Shown: positions 34,595 through 42,277 of the stretch, in pieces | Layout: every line of letters begins with the position of its first letter | How positions within the stretch are numbered: position 1 is the stretch's first letter | NCBI GenBank assembly: GCA_022509025.1 | Contig: JAFLUB010000004.1 | Coordinates: 22,137 to 86,136, forward strand | DNA length: 64,000 bases | Direction of reading: 5' to 3' | DNA from: Oscillospiraceae bacterium | GTDB taxonomy: Bacteria > Bacillota > Clostridia > UBA1381 | Notes under the pieces: model-generated | Database searches by the model: none | What the model saw: only the letters and a program-made list of their open reading frames with translations | Told to the model about the DNA's origin: nothing | Position numbers and translations under genes: made by a program

Positions 34595-34650
34595 TTCACG
34601 AAAATGAGCCTGTCGGCGTACGTGGGTACGGTAAGGCTTATTTTCGTGAA
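34595..34650 (+). repeat. Apical-module hairpin element, copy B
   Basis: Stem TTCACGAAAATGAGCC / GGCTTATTTTCGTGAA (34595-34610 / 34635-34650) with a 24-nt loop containing GTAC-GTGG-GTAC. A further hairpin AACAGCGGT / ACCGCTGTT follows at 34659-34691. Confidence 0.88.
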
Positions 34651-34735
34651 AAGCGCATAACAGCGGTGTTTTTCGATAAAATACCGCTGTTAAATTTACT
34701 TAGTATAAAAAATACCTTGATATTGTAGATTGTGA

Positions 34736-34806
34736 TATTGCGCGGTCTGGGCAATTTGTCGACAGTCTGGGTGCGGCAAAACAATGTGTTTTGCCGCACT
34801 TTTTTA
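34736..34806 (+). repeat. 34-bp repeat plus terminator module, copy 1
   Basis: The segment TATTGCGCGGTCTGGGC and its continuation to 34769 recurs with one mismatch at 49954-49987. Here it is followed by the GTGCGGCAAAACA / TGTTTTGCCGCAC hairpin and T6, a good terminator. Downstream of both copies lies ATTTTAGAAAAA and a TTGACA promoter. Confidence 0.75.
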
Positions 34807-34890
34807 GTGTTTTTAAACCGTCACGTTGACACCATAATAAAAAGGAAACATCATACATAAGAACGATACAGATAATTTTAGAAAAAAGTA

Positions 34891-34942
34891 TTGACAAATC
34901 ATGTCTACCATGGTAGACTATATATGTCTACAAGCGTAGATA
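34891..34942 (+). promoter_or_regulatory. BlaI-type promoter/operator region
   Basis: TTGACA (34891-34896), a 17-bp spacer and TAGACT (34914-34919). The perfect palindrome GTCTACCATGGTAGAC (34903-34918) covers the spacer and -10; a second dyad TCTAC-AAGC-GTAGA lies at 34927-34940. Paired dyads over the promoter fit autorepression by the BlaI-like product. Confidence 0.85.
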
Positions 34943-34965
34943 AACTATATATGGAGGTATTTTCA

Positions 34966-35343
34966 ATGTCGACAGAAAATATTAACATTGGTGAAGCGGA
35001 ACTTGAAATAATGAAGGTTGTGTGGAAAGCAGACGAGCCGATAGGCTCAACGGCGATAGGTAAGGCTGTTGAGGATAAGGGCTGGAAACGTACTACGATT
35101 GCGACATTTCTTGCAAGACTTGTTGAAAAGGGTGCGTTATCTGCCGAAAGACAGGGTAAAGCGTGGTATTATACTCCGCTTATAACGGCAAAGGAATATA
35201 AAAAATCACAGGTCAAAAATCTTATCAAGAATTTGTTTGACGGCTCGGCGCAGAGTCTGGTTGCTTCTCTTTTCGAAGAGGAAGCATTTTCTGATAAGGA
35301 TATAAAGGAATTGAGGGCAATTTTTGATAACAGGGAGGAATAA
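34966..35343 (+). CDS. BlaI/MecI-family winged-helix repressor
   Basis: 125 residues. The N-terminal winged helix (ELEIMKVVWKADEPIGSTAI, TTIATFLARLVEKGAL) and C-terminal dimerisation helices (KKSQVKNLIKNLFDGS) match BlaI/MecI/CopY repressors, which are cleaved when a partner M56 protease senses a signal. ATG at 34966 follows GGAGGT; the longer frame begins at the -35 box and is not used. It overlies its own operators and is followed three bases later by the M56 gene. Confidence 0.93.
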   Translation: MSTENINIGEAELEIMKVVWKADEPIGSTAIGKAVEDKGWKRTTIATFLARLVEKGALSAERQGKAWYYTPLITAKEYKKSQVKNLIKNLFDGSAQSLVASLFEEEAFSDKDIKELRAIFDNREE

Positions 35344-35346
35344 ACT

Positions 35347-37266
35347 ATGCTTGGTGAAATATTAAAAGCATTGCTTATCACTTCTCTTGCCGGAACGTGC
35401 CTGACAGCAATTATTACTATTGCAAAACCGATTACAAAAAGGACTTTCGGTTATGCGTGGCATTATTACATATGGCTTGCGGTACTTGCCGTAATGCTTT
35501 TGCCCGTTCGTTTTAATCTGCCGCAGAAGTCTGATACCGTACCTGTTGTGGCACAGCAAACAGTGCAGAATGTGCAGACGGTACAAACGGCGGATAATGT
35601 AATCCCAACTGTACAGACCGAGCCTGAAACGGATATTTGGCAAACTGGAACAGGTTTTGTGAAAGGAATAATTGACAACAGATTAAACATATTAGCGTAT
35701 TTATGGCTTGTGGGAGCAATTACTCTGCTTCTGATTAACCTTATAGGCTATATAAGGCTGATAATAAAAATGCGTAAAGATTCTGTTGTTGTTTCCTGTC
35801 CGCAAATTGCAGATTTCACACGCCGGAATGTCACTGCAAGGGTATGGGGAAATACAGCATCGCCGTTCATGACGGGAATATTCAGACCTACACTTGTAAT
35901 GCCCGCAAGGGAGCTTACGGAGGAACAGCTAAATAATATTCTCCGCCACGAGATGACGCATTTTAAGCGCCACGATATTTTATATAAGTGGTTTGTAACG
36001 ATTGTAAAGTGTCTGCATTGGTTTAACCCTGTTATATGGTATGTGTCAAAGCAGATTAATACAGAGTGCGAAATCTCGTGCGATATGGCGGTTACTCTTG
36101 CAATGAATAAGACGCAGGAAATGAGTTATATTGATACTGTTCTTGCCCTGCTGCCTACGGGAAAAACAAAACAAATTCCGCTCACTACACAAATGGCAAG
36201 CAGTAAAAGGGTATTGAAAAGGAGATTTGAAATGATTAGGAATAAAAGGAAAACAAGTAAATTTGTGTCGGTATTGTCGGTGGCAGTTGCGGTTGTAATG
36301 CTCGGTACAACAGTATTTGCAAGCGGTGTATTGTCCGACTTGGCTACGGAGGATTATACGATTGAAATTATAGACAATAACGGAAAAATTGATTTTGTCA
36401 ATAAGCCGTTTATTGAAAACAGTGAGGTGTATGTTCCACTCAGGGAAACTTTGGAAAAGACAGGTACTATGGAGAACGAGGGCAGTAAAATTGAATGGAA
36501 CGACGGAAAGCTAAATGTTTGCATTGTCGACAATACAGACAGTGATGCAACAATGTTTAATAGCTTCAATATGGAAATCGGTAAGTCCGAACTTGCTACA
36601 AACTACAATTCATATACTGTGCCGTACACTTTCAATAGTAAAGAAGATATAGCCGTATCAATTCGTGATTTTAATGATGTAGATACGGATAGTCTGAATT
36701 CAACGGATATTGATACGGATAATGTATCAGTATATGATGTAACAACCGCTGATGACGGTATCACTTATAGCCTGAATCGGGCGGGTGTTTATGTGGGTAT
36801 TGCAAAATACGATGTAACAACCGGCAGTATCACTCTTAGTCGAAAAGCTGACGTTGAGGGCAATTATGTCAAATATACCATAAAAAATAAAGATGCGGAT
36901 ACGGACAGCCTGAATTCAACGGATAATGTATCAGTATATGATGTATCAATCGCTGATGATAGCATCTCTTATAGTATAAATTCGGCGGCAGATATTGATA
37001 CGGATAATGTATTAGTATATTATGATGTAGATATTGATAGCCAAAATTCAATAGATATTAATACGGTAAATGTCGATATATCAAATCCACGCGCAATGGA
37101 TAATGCTCCTGTTTTGATAAATTCGGTTACCTATATTCCTTATTCTTACCTCAATTCTATGTTAAACGGCGAAAAATACAGCATAAGCTACGATGTATAT
37201 GATAAAAGCGGAAATTTGATTGATAAAAAAAGCACAGAAGCAATCATTGTAAATTTTGAAGAATAA
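35347..37266 (+). CDS. BlaR1-type M56 membrane metalloprotease with repeat-rich sensor
   Basis: 639 residues. Four membrane segments surround the cytoplasmic zinc protease motif HEMTHFKRHD and the later glutamate region ECEISCDMAV. After a further membrane segment (SVLSVAVAVVMLGTTVFASG) the outer part has a stalk-like motif (ENSEVYVPLRETLEKTG), then Asp/Ser/Asn repeats: DSLNSTDIDTDNVSVYDV, DSLNSTDNVSVYDV and DIDTDNVLVYYDV. It lacks a penicillin-binding sensor domain, so the signal is not evidently a beta-lactam. It should cleave the BlaI-like partner. No resistance gene is adjacent. Confidence 0.88.
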   Translation: MLGEILKALLITSLAGTCLTAIITIAKPITKRTFGYAWHYYIWLAVLAVMLLPVRFNLPQKSDTVPVVAQQTVQNVQTVQTADNVIPTVQTEPETDIWQTGTGFVKGIIDNRLNILAYLWLVGAITLLLINLIGYIRLIIKMRKDSVVVSCPQIADFTRRNVTARVWGNTASPFMTGIFRPTLVMPARELTEEQLNNILRHEMTHFKRHDILYKWFVTIVKCLHWFNPVIWYVSKQINTECEISCDMAVTLAMNKTQEMSYIDTVLALLPTGKTKQIPLTTQMASSKRVLKRRFEMIRNKRKTSKFVSVLSVAVAVVMLGTTVFASGVLSDLATEDYTIEIIDNNGKIDFVNKPFIENSEVYVPLRETLEKTGTMENEGSKIEWNDGKLNVCIVDNTDSDATMFNSFNMEIGKSELATNYNSYTVPYTFNSKEDIAVSIRDFNDVDTDSLNSTDIDTDNVSVYDVTTADDGITYSLNRAGVYVGIAKYDVTTGSITLSRKADVEGNYVKYTIKNKDADTDSLNSTDNVSVYDVSIADDSISYSINSAADIDTDNVLVYYDVDIDSQNSIDINTVNVDISNPRAMDNAPVLINSVTYIPYSYLNSMLNGEKYSISYDVYDKSGNLIDKKSTEAIIVNFEE

Positions 37267-37289
37267 GGTAGTATTTACAAAGTAACGGA

Positions 37290-37328
37290 CAAGGCATAAT
37301 GCGGGATTTCCCGCATTATGCCTTGTTT
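37290..37328 (+). terminator. Terminator of the BlaI-M56 operon
   Basis: CAAGGCATAATGCGGG pairs with CCCGCATTATGCCTTG across ATTT and runs into TTT. A second hairpin AGGGTATTG / CAACACCCT (37336-37360) with ATTTT follows; a near copy of it ends the repeat module at 49988. Confidence 0.8.
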
Positions 37329-37390
37329 CGTCCGAGGGTATTGCGTTAAACAACACCCTATTTTCTGTATCGTTTGAATTTCTTATAATA

Positions 37391-37567
37391 TTACTTATGC
37401 TGATTTTCGTAGCTTTCAATCATTTTCTTTACCATCTGACCGCCGATTGAGCCAGCCTGCTTTGAGGTAAGTGAGCCGTTATAGCCCTGGTCGAGACTTA
37501 CGCCGACTTCCTTTGCCGCTTCCATCTTGAATTGTTCCAATGCTGCTTTTCTAGTGTTCTTTGACAT
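37391..37567 (-). CDS. Small acid-soluble spore protein, alpha/beta type
   Basis: 58 residues with the alpha/beta SASP core: EQFKMEAAKEVGV and YNGSLTSKQAGSIGGQMVKK. These proteins coat DNA in the spore core and protect it from UV and heat; they are degraded at the GPR protease site early in germination. ATG at 37567 follows GGAGAA; the longer frame only adds leader. Its presence shows that the organism forms spores. A sporulation sigma-G type promoter is expected but was not assigned. Confidence 0.93.
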   Translation of the reverse strand: MSKNTRKAALEQFKMEAAKEVGVSLDQGYNGSLTSKQAGSIGGQMVKKMIESYENQHK

Positions 37568-37656
37568 GATAATGTTCTCCTTTACATAAAGTTTTTTGAG
37601 TTGTTTACCCAAACATAATTTATGTAAATTTTCAAAATATAAACAGGTAATTTATG

Positions 37657-39687
37657 CTAATTCATAACTATACCGGCATTTATAACCTTATCGGCGCGTT
37701 TTTTAAGTCCCTTGTATTTTTCGCTCGTAAGAAATGGGTCTTCCGAGAGAATTTCCTTTGCCGCCTGCTGCGAAACGGCAAGGATATCCCTGTCCTCAAA
37801 CAGGTTTGCTATTTTCATTTCCGGCAGACCGTGCTGACGTGTTCCGAAAAAGTCACCGGGTCCGCGGAGCATTAAATCCTGTTCGCTTATATAAAATCCG
37901 TCGTTTGAAATACACATGGTTTCCATACGCTTTTTCGTAACCTCGTTATTGCCGTGAGCGAACAGTATGCAATATGCCTGGTCATTTCCTCTGCCGACGC
38001 GTCCGCGAAGCTGATGAAGCTGGGAAAGACCGAACCGCTCCGCGTTTTCAATCACCATGATATTCGCGTTCGGCACATTAACGCCCACCTCTATAACCGT
38101 TGTGGAAACAAGTATTTTAATATCGCCGCTGACAAATTCGTCCATGATACTTTCCTTGAGCTTCGGACGCATCTTGCCATGCATAAGACCTATCTTAAAA
38201 TCAGGGAAAATTGTTTGCAGCTTTTGGGAGAGCATTTCGGCGTTCTGCAAATCGCTCTTTTCCGTTTCCTCAATAAGCGGACACACAATATACGCCTGCA
38301 TACCGTTTCTTATATGCTTTTCAAGGAATGCAAAAATACGCTGTCTCATCTTTTCTCCCACGGCGTACGTTTTAACAGGCTTTCTGCCGGGCGGCAGCTC
38401 GTCTATTACCGAAATATCGAGGTCGCCGTAAAGAATAAGCGCGAGAGTTCTCGGTATCGGTGTAGCTGACATAATAAGTATATGCGGATTCGCGCCCTTT
38501 GCCGCAAGCTTCGCTCTTTGTTCCACTCCGAAACGGTGCTGCTCGTCTGCCACAACAAGAGCAAGATTATGAAACTCCACTTCCTTCTGAATTATCGCAT
38601 GTGTGCCGACAACCACATCCGCCGCACCTGTGGAAATCATATCATATGCAAGACGCTTTTCCCGCACTTTCATGCTTCCCGTGAGCAGAACCACGTTTAT
38701 GCCCATTCCTTTAAAAAATTCATCAAGCGTTTCCTTGTGCTGTGTGGCAAGAATTTCAGTCGGTGCCATCATTGCCGCCTGATGCCCGTTTTTCACAGCA
38801 GTATATATTGCCGCCGCCGCAACAGCCGTTTTACCGCTTCCGACGTCGCCCTGAACAAGACGGTTCATCATCTTTCCGCTTTTGCAGTCGGAAAGAATTT
38901 CATTGAGCGTTCGTTTCTGCGCGTTTGTGAGCGGGAACGGCAATGTTTTCACAAAATCACGTACACATAATATATCCTCAAATACCGCTCCGGAAAGCGC
39001 GGTGTTTTCCTCCCTGTGTCCGGAAAGAGCAAGCTGCAGAATGAGAAGCTCCTCAAAAACAAATCTTTCCCGCGCTATATTATAGCTTTCAAAATCCTCG
39101 GGGAAATGTACATTTTTCATTGCGTAATTAAGCTCTGCAATGTTGTATTTACCGCGGATATCAGACGGAATATATTCCTCCAGCCGACCCGCTTCCTTTA
39201 TCGCAAGCTCCATTGACGATTGCAGAATTTTCTGCGTAAGACCCTCCGTAAGAGGGTACAGAGGAACAATCTTACCTGTAAATCGTTCATTACCCTTTTT
39301 TTCGTATACAGGGTTTATTATTTCCTTTTTACCCCTGTTTTTTGTAATCTTACCATAGAGGATATACTCGTCACCTGTCATGAACTGACCTTTGACATAG
39401 CGGTTGTTGTACCAGACTACATTCAAAGCGCCCGTCTGGTCGCTTACTACCATTGTTGAGATAAGCATATTTTTCCTTACGCGCACATCCCTGACAGGCG
39501 AAAAAACGGTGACGCTAATGCACACCGTTTCTCCCTCAGCGCAGTCCGCGATTTCTTTCATTTCCGACCTGTCCTCATGTGAACGCGGGAAATAGTAAAG
39601 CAAATCCTCGACTGTGTTTATTCCTTTTTTACTGAATAGTTCGGCGCGTTTTTCACCCACGCCTTTTAAATAACGTATATCTTTCAT
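37657..39687 (-). CDS. recG: ATP-dependent DNA helicase RecG
   Basis: 676 residues, normal length. The wedge/OB domain is N-terminal (about 50-150), followed by the helicase core: RLVQGDVGSGKTAVAAAA (Walker A), VVADEQHRFGVEQR (DEQH box), ILIMSATPIPRTLAL, and ENAERFGLSQLHQLRGRVGR (motif VI). It remodels stalled forks and Holliday junctions. It lies downstream of the Asp23 and DAK2 genes in the order known from other Firmicutes; a 104-bp hairpin element separates it from the DAK2 gene. Confidence 0.95.
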   Translation of the reverse strand: MKDIRYLKGVGEKRAELFSKKGINTVEDLLYYFPRSHEDRSEMKEIADCAEGETVCISVTVFSPVRDVRVRKNMLISTMVVSDQTGALNVVWYNNRYVKGQFMTGDEYILYGKITKNRGKKEIINPVYEKKGNERFTGKIVPLYPLTEGLTQKILQSSMELAIKEAGRLEEYIPSDIRGKYNIAELNYAMKNVHFPEDFESYNIARERFVFEELLILQLALSGHREENTALSGAVFEDILCVRDFVKTLPFPLTNAQKRTLNEILSDCKSGKMMNRLVQGDVGSGKTAVAAAAIYTAVKNGHQAAMMAPTEILATQHKETLDEFFKGMGINVVLLTGSMKVREKRLAYDMISTGAADVVVGTHAIIQKEVEFHNLALVVADEQHRFGVEQRAKLAAKGANPHILIMSATPIPRTLALILYGDLDISVIDELPPGRKPVKTYAVGEKMRQRIFAFLEKHIRNGMQAYIVCPLIEETEKSDLQNAEMLSQKLQTIFPDFKIGLMHGKMRPKLKESIMDEFVSGDIKILVSTTVIEVGVNVPNANIMVIENAERFGLSQLHQLRGRVGRGNDQAYCILFAHGNNEVTKKRMETMCISNDGFYISEQDLMLRGPGDFFGTRQHGLPEMKIANLFEDRDILAVSQQAAKEILSEDPFLTSEKYKGLKKRADKVINAGIVMN

Positions 39688-39701
39688 ATTACATCTTACC
39701 T

Positions 39702-39805
39702 GACGCGGAGAATAAGCAAGCAGATTGCTCTTTTGAGGAACGCAGACGTATTGGTATACTTCAGGTTCCGATAAAGGGTGATATGCGCCGCTTATTGTTC
39801 GCGTT
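39702..39805 (+). repeat. Apical-module hairpin element, copy F
   Basis: Outer arms GACGCGGAGAATAAGC / GCTTATTGTTCGCGTT, inner stem GGAAC/GTTCC (39737-39741 / 39765-39769) and a 23-nt loop with GTAT-TGGT-ATAC. The DAK2 stop codon (39804-39806) overlaps its right end. Closest relative is copy E. Confidence 0.88.
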
Positions 39806-41582
39806 ACTCTACAGATACTATATAGTAGTACAATGGCTGTCCGCCCCTCTTAAAGGATACCTCTATTTCATCATTTTCATACTTGGCTTCAAGCGCTTTT
39901 TGCATACGGTCAGCCTGTGCTTTCTTTATATCCTTGCCGCAATAAACGGTTATAAATTCCGTATCCTCAGTAACCATCTGTGATATGACTTCATTGAGGA
40001 TATCGTCCATATCAGTACCTACTGCGGTTATTTCATCCTCCACGATACCGAGAATATCATTTTTCCTGATTTTTTTACCGTCTATCTCAGTATCGCGAAC
40101 AGCGTATGTAAGCTGCGCGGACGTGACAGACGATATTGCGCTTCGCATTTTCTTTGCGTTTTCCTCCGCATTTTTTTGCGGATTGAAGTTCATCATTGCG
40201 CTGATACACTGCGGCACGCTTCTTGATTCAATAACGATTACTTCCTTGCCCTCCATAAGCTCAGCCGCCTGCTTAGCCGCCATGATTATATTCTTATTGT
40301 TCGGGAAAACATAAACAGTCTTTGCCTTGATACGCTTAACAGCCTTCAGAATATCCTCTGTGCTCGGGTTCATTGTCTGTCCGCCTTCAATCACCCTGTC
40401 AATTCCAAGGTCACTGAGTATTGCGGCAAGTCCTTTACCCATACACACAGCCGCAAATCCGAAATCCTTAACCTCAACCGGGGCTTTTGTCTTTGCCGCC
40501 TTTTTTTCCTTCGCGCTGTTTTTCGGCTTGTCGGCTTTATTCGTCTTTTTCGGCTTGTCAGCTTTTTTCTGTTTTTCAGGCTTTGCCTTGACGCTGACCG
40601 CCGCTGCATTTTGGGGCGCGTTTTTGCTTCCCTCAATTATCGACTTATGCTGATGCTTCATGTTGTCTATTTTAAGGTTTATCATTTCACCCAGCTTAAT
40701 AGCCTCTTCCAGTACAAAGCCGGGGTGGTTTGTGTGGATATGCACCTTTACTATTTCTTCATCGTCAATAACAAGCATACAGTCGCCTTTAGGCGCTATA
40801 GCGTTTCGGAACTCGTCAACAGACAGTCCCTTTGTTTTTTTCTCGACTATAAATTCCGTGCAGTAGCGGTATTTTATATCCTCTGTACTTATATTTTCCT
40901 GCGACGGCGCTTCGCTGTTATCCGCGGTCTGTTCACTTCCGTCTTCCTTTTTCGTAACAATCCCGCTCTTTAAATAAGACAGAGCGCCTTCAAGCACGAA
41001 CATCCAGCCTTGTCCGCCGGCGTCAACCACGTCTGCCTGCTTAAGCGCGGGCAGCATCTGCGTTGTTTTTATAAGAGCCTTGTTGCCCTGTTCAACCGCC
41101 TTTTCGACTGTCGCAATTATATCGCTATCATTACTTGCAGCTGCCTGTGCGCCTGCGGCTGCTTCGCGTGAAACAGTGAGAATTGTTCCCTCTGTCGGTT
41201 TCATAACAGCCTTATACGCCGCATCAGAACCCGCCTTAAAGGCAAGAGCAAGCTGCATTGCGTCACATTCATTCTGACCTTTAAGAGTCTTTGCAATGCC
41301 TCTGAAAAACTGTGATAATATAACTCCCGAATTACCGCGAGCGCCTCTTAATGCCGCAAAGGACATTATATCCGCCGCTTTCGTGACAGTGAGATTATCA
41401 TTTTTCATAAGCTCCGCCGCCAAAGCCGACGTAGTAAGCGACATATTAGTTCCTGTGTCTCCGTCGGGGACGGGGAACACATTAAGGTTATCTACTATTT
41501 TCTTGTTATTATATAAGTTATTTGCGCCGCTTATTATCATCTGCGCAAATACGTTTCCGTTCAAGGTATCTATTTTAATCAC
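39804..41582 (-). CDS. DAK2-domain protein, FakA-like fatty acid kinase (YloV type)
   Basis: 592 residues. The N-terminal DAK2-type kinase domain has NVFPVPDGDTGTNMSLT and RGARGNSGVILSQFFRG; a middle domain carries HIHTNHPGFVLEEAI, and the C-terminal domain contains YVFPNNKNIIMAAKQAAEL. An Ala/Lys/Pro-rich linker of about 55 residues (for example KKADKPKKTNKADKPK) lies between the middle and C-terminal domains. FakA phosphorylates fatty acids presented by FakB; no FakB is in the window. A GTG start inside AAGGGGTG is used because the N-terminus then aligns with the family. Confidence 0.88.
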   Translation of the reverse strand: MIKIDTLNGNVFAQMIISGANNLYNNKKIVDNLNVFPVPDGDTGTNMSLTTSALAAELMKNDNLTVTKAADIMSFAALRGARGNSGVILSQFFRGIAKTLKGQNECDAMQLALAFKAGSDAAYKAVMKPTEGTILTVSREAAAGAQAAASNDSDIIATVEKAVEQGNKALIKTTQMLPALKQADVVDAGGQGWMFVLEGALSYLKSGIVTKKEDGSEQTADNSEAPSQENISTEDIKYRYCTEFIVEKKTKGLSVDEFRNAIAPKGDCMLVIDDEEIVKVHIHTNHPGFVLEEAIKLGEMINLKIDNMKHQHKSIIEGSKNAPQNAAAVSVKAKPEKQKKADKPKKTNKADKPKNSAKEKKAAKTKAPVEVKDFGFAAVCMGKGLAAILSDLGIDRVIEGGQTMNPSTEDILKAVKRIKAKTVYVFPNNKNIIMAAKQAAELMEGKEVIVIESRSVPQCISAMMNFNPQKNAEENAKKMRSAISSVTSAQLTYAVRDTEIDGKKIRKNDILGIVEDEITAVGTDMDDILNEVISQMVTEDTEFITVYCGKDIKKAQADRMQKALEAKYENDEIEVSFKRGGQPLYYYIVSVE

Positions 41583-41592
41583 CCCTTAAAAT

Positions 41593-41946
41593 TTAGTCCA
41601 CTCTTACGCCTTCCACCTTGACATTGACTCTGTTGACCTTTATTCCAACAGAATTTTCAATCGTGTATCTTACGCGGTTAACTATACTTTTGCATGCCGT
41701 GTTTATGTTTATGCCGTACTCGACAATAAGATGAATTTCCACGACAACTCCCTCGTCCTCGACAGTAACGCTTATTCCTCTTGACATACTGTCAGGCTTC
41801 AAAAGGTTTACTATACCGTCCTTTTTATTTCTTGACGCCATACCTACTACGCCGTAGCACTTTGTCGCTACAGCGCCGGCTATTTCTGATATAACGCTGT
41901 TGGCGATTGAAACCTCACCAAGTTCGCTGCTTGTTTTCAGTACCAT
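41593..41946 (-). CDS. Asp23/Gls24 family protein (YloU type)
   Basis: 117 residues; GEVSIANSVISEIAGAVATK and the following beta strands (ISVTVEDEGVVVEIHLIVEYG) are typical of Asp23/Gls24 envelope-stress-associated proteins. Directly upstream of the DAK2 gene, as commonly found in Firmicutes. ATG at 41946 is chosen; the frame extends 20 codons further but that stretch includes the Shine-Dalgarno region. It is divergent from the tyrosine recombinase. Confidence 0.9.
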   Translation of the reverse strand: MVLKTSSELGEVSIANSVISEIAGAVATKCYGVVGMASRNKKDGIVNLLKPDSMSRGISVTVEDEGVVVEIHLIVEYGININTACKSIVNRVRYTIENSVGIKVNRVNVKVEGVRVD

Positions 41947-42045
41947 ATCCGTATTCCGTCCTTTCTTTAAAATTATACTTATATATATTGTACTATAAAA
42001 TTCCAAAATAGTCTATATATAAAATTGAAAAATTTTTACTTAATA

Positions 42046-42074
42046 TTGCGCCGAAGCATTTTTTTCTGTATAAT
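42046..42074 (+). promoter_or_regulatory. Promoter of the tyrosine recombinase
   Basis: TTGCGC (42046-42051), a 17-bp spacer and TATAAT (42069-42074), giving a leader of about 195 nt. Confidence 0.7.
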
Positions 42075-42081
42075 TATAGTT

Positions 42082-42277
42082 ATAGTGATAGGAAAAAGCG
42101 GAGGTATATAACGTGAAAAGTCACGTTAACAGATTAAATTGCCCGTGCGAACATTTTCTCACCAAGCTTCGAAAATCGCACATGGGCATAATATCCATTT
42201 AACGCCTTATCTGCCCACGATAAGAGCGTTAAGATTTTTCATTACTATTTGTGGGCAGAAAGGCTATGGATATTTTT
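42082..42277 (+). promoter_or_regulatory. Structured recombinase leader, copy 2 of the shared leader RNA
   Basis: Hairpin TAACGTGA/TCACGTTA (42109-42128); stem GCCCGTGCGA / TCGCACATGGGC (42141-42187) with inner ATTTTC/GAAAAT; stem TTAACGC-CTTATC / GATAAG-A-GCGTTAA (42199-42232), whose loop CTGCCCAC (42211-42218) can pair with GTGGGCAG (42251-42258), next to AAAGG. The same leader precedes purC. Relative to purC, the inner pair G-C is replaced by A-T, a compensatory change. Confidence 0.8.

Noticed and set aside
11253..39805. Integron attC sites
   Set aside because: The elements sit behind conserved housekeeping genes on both strands, do not bound cassettes, and lack the paired core-site motifs.
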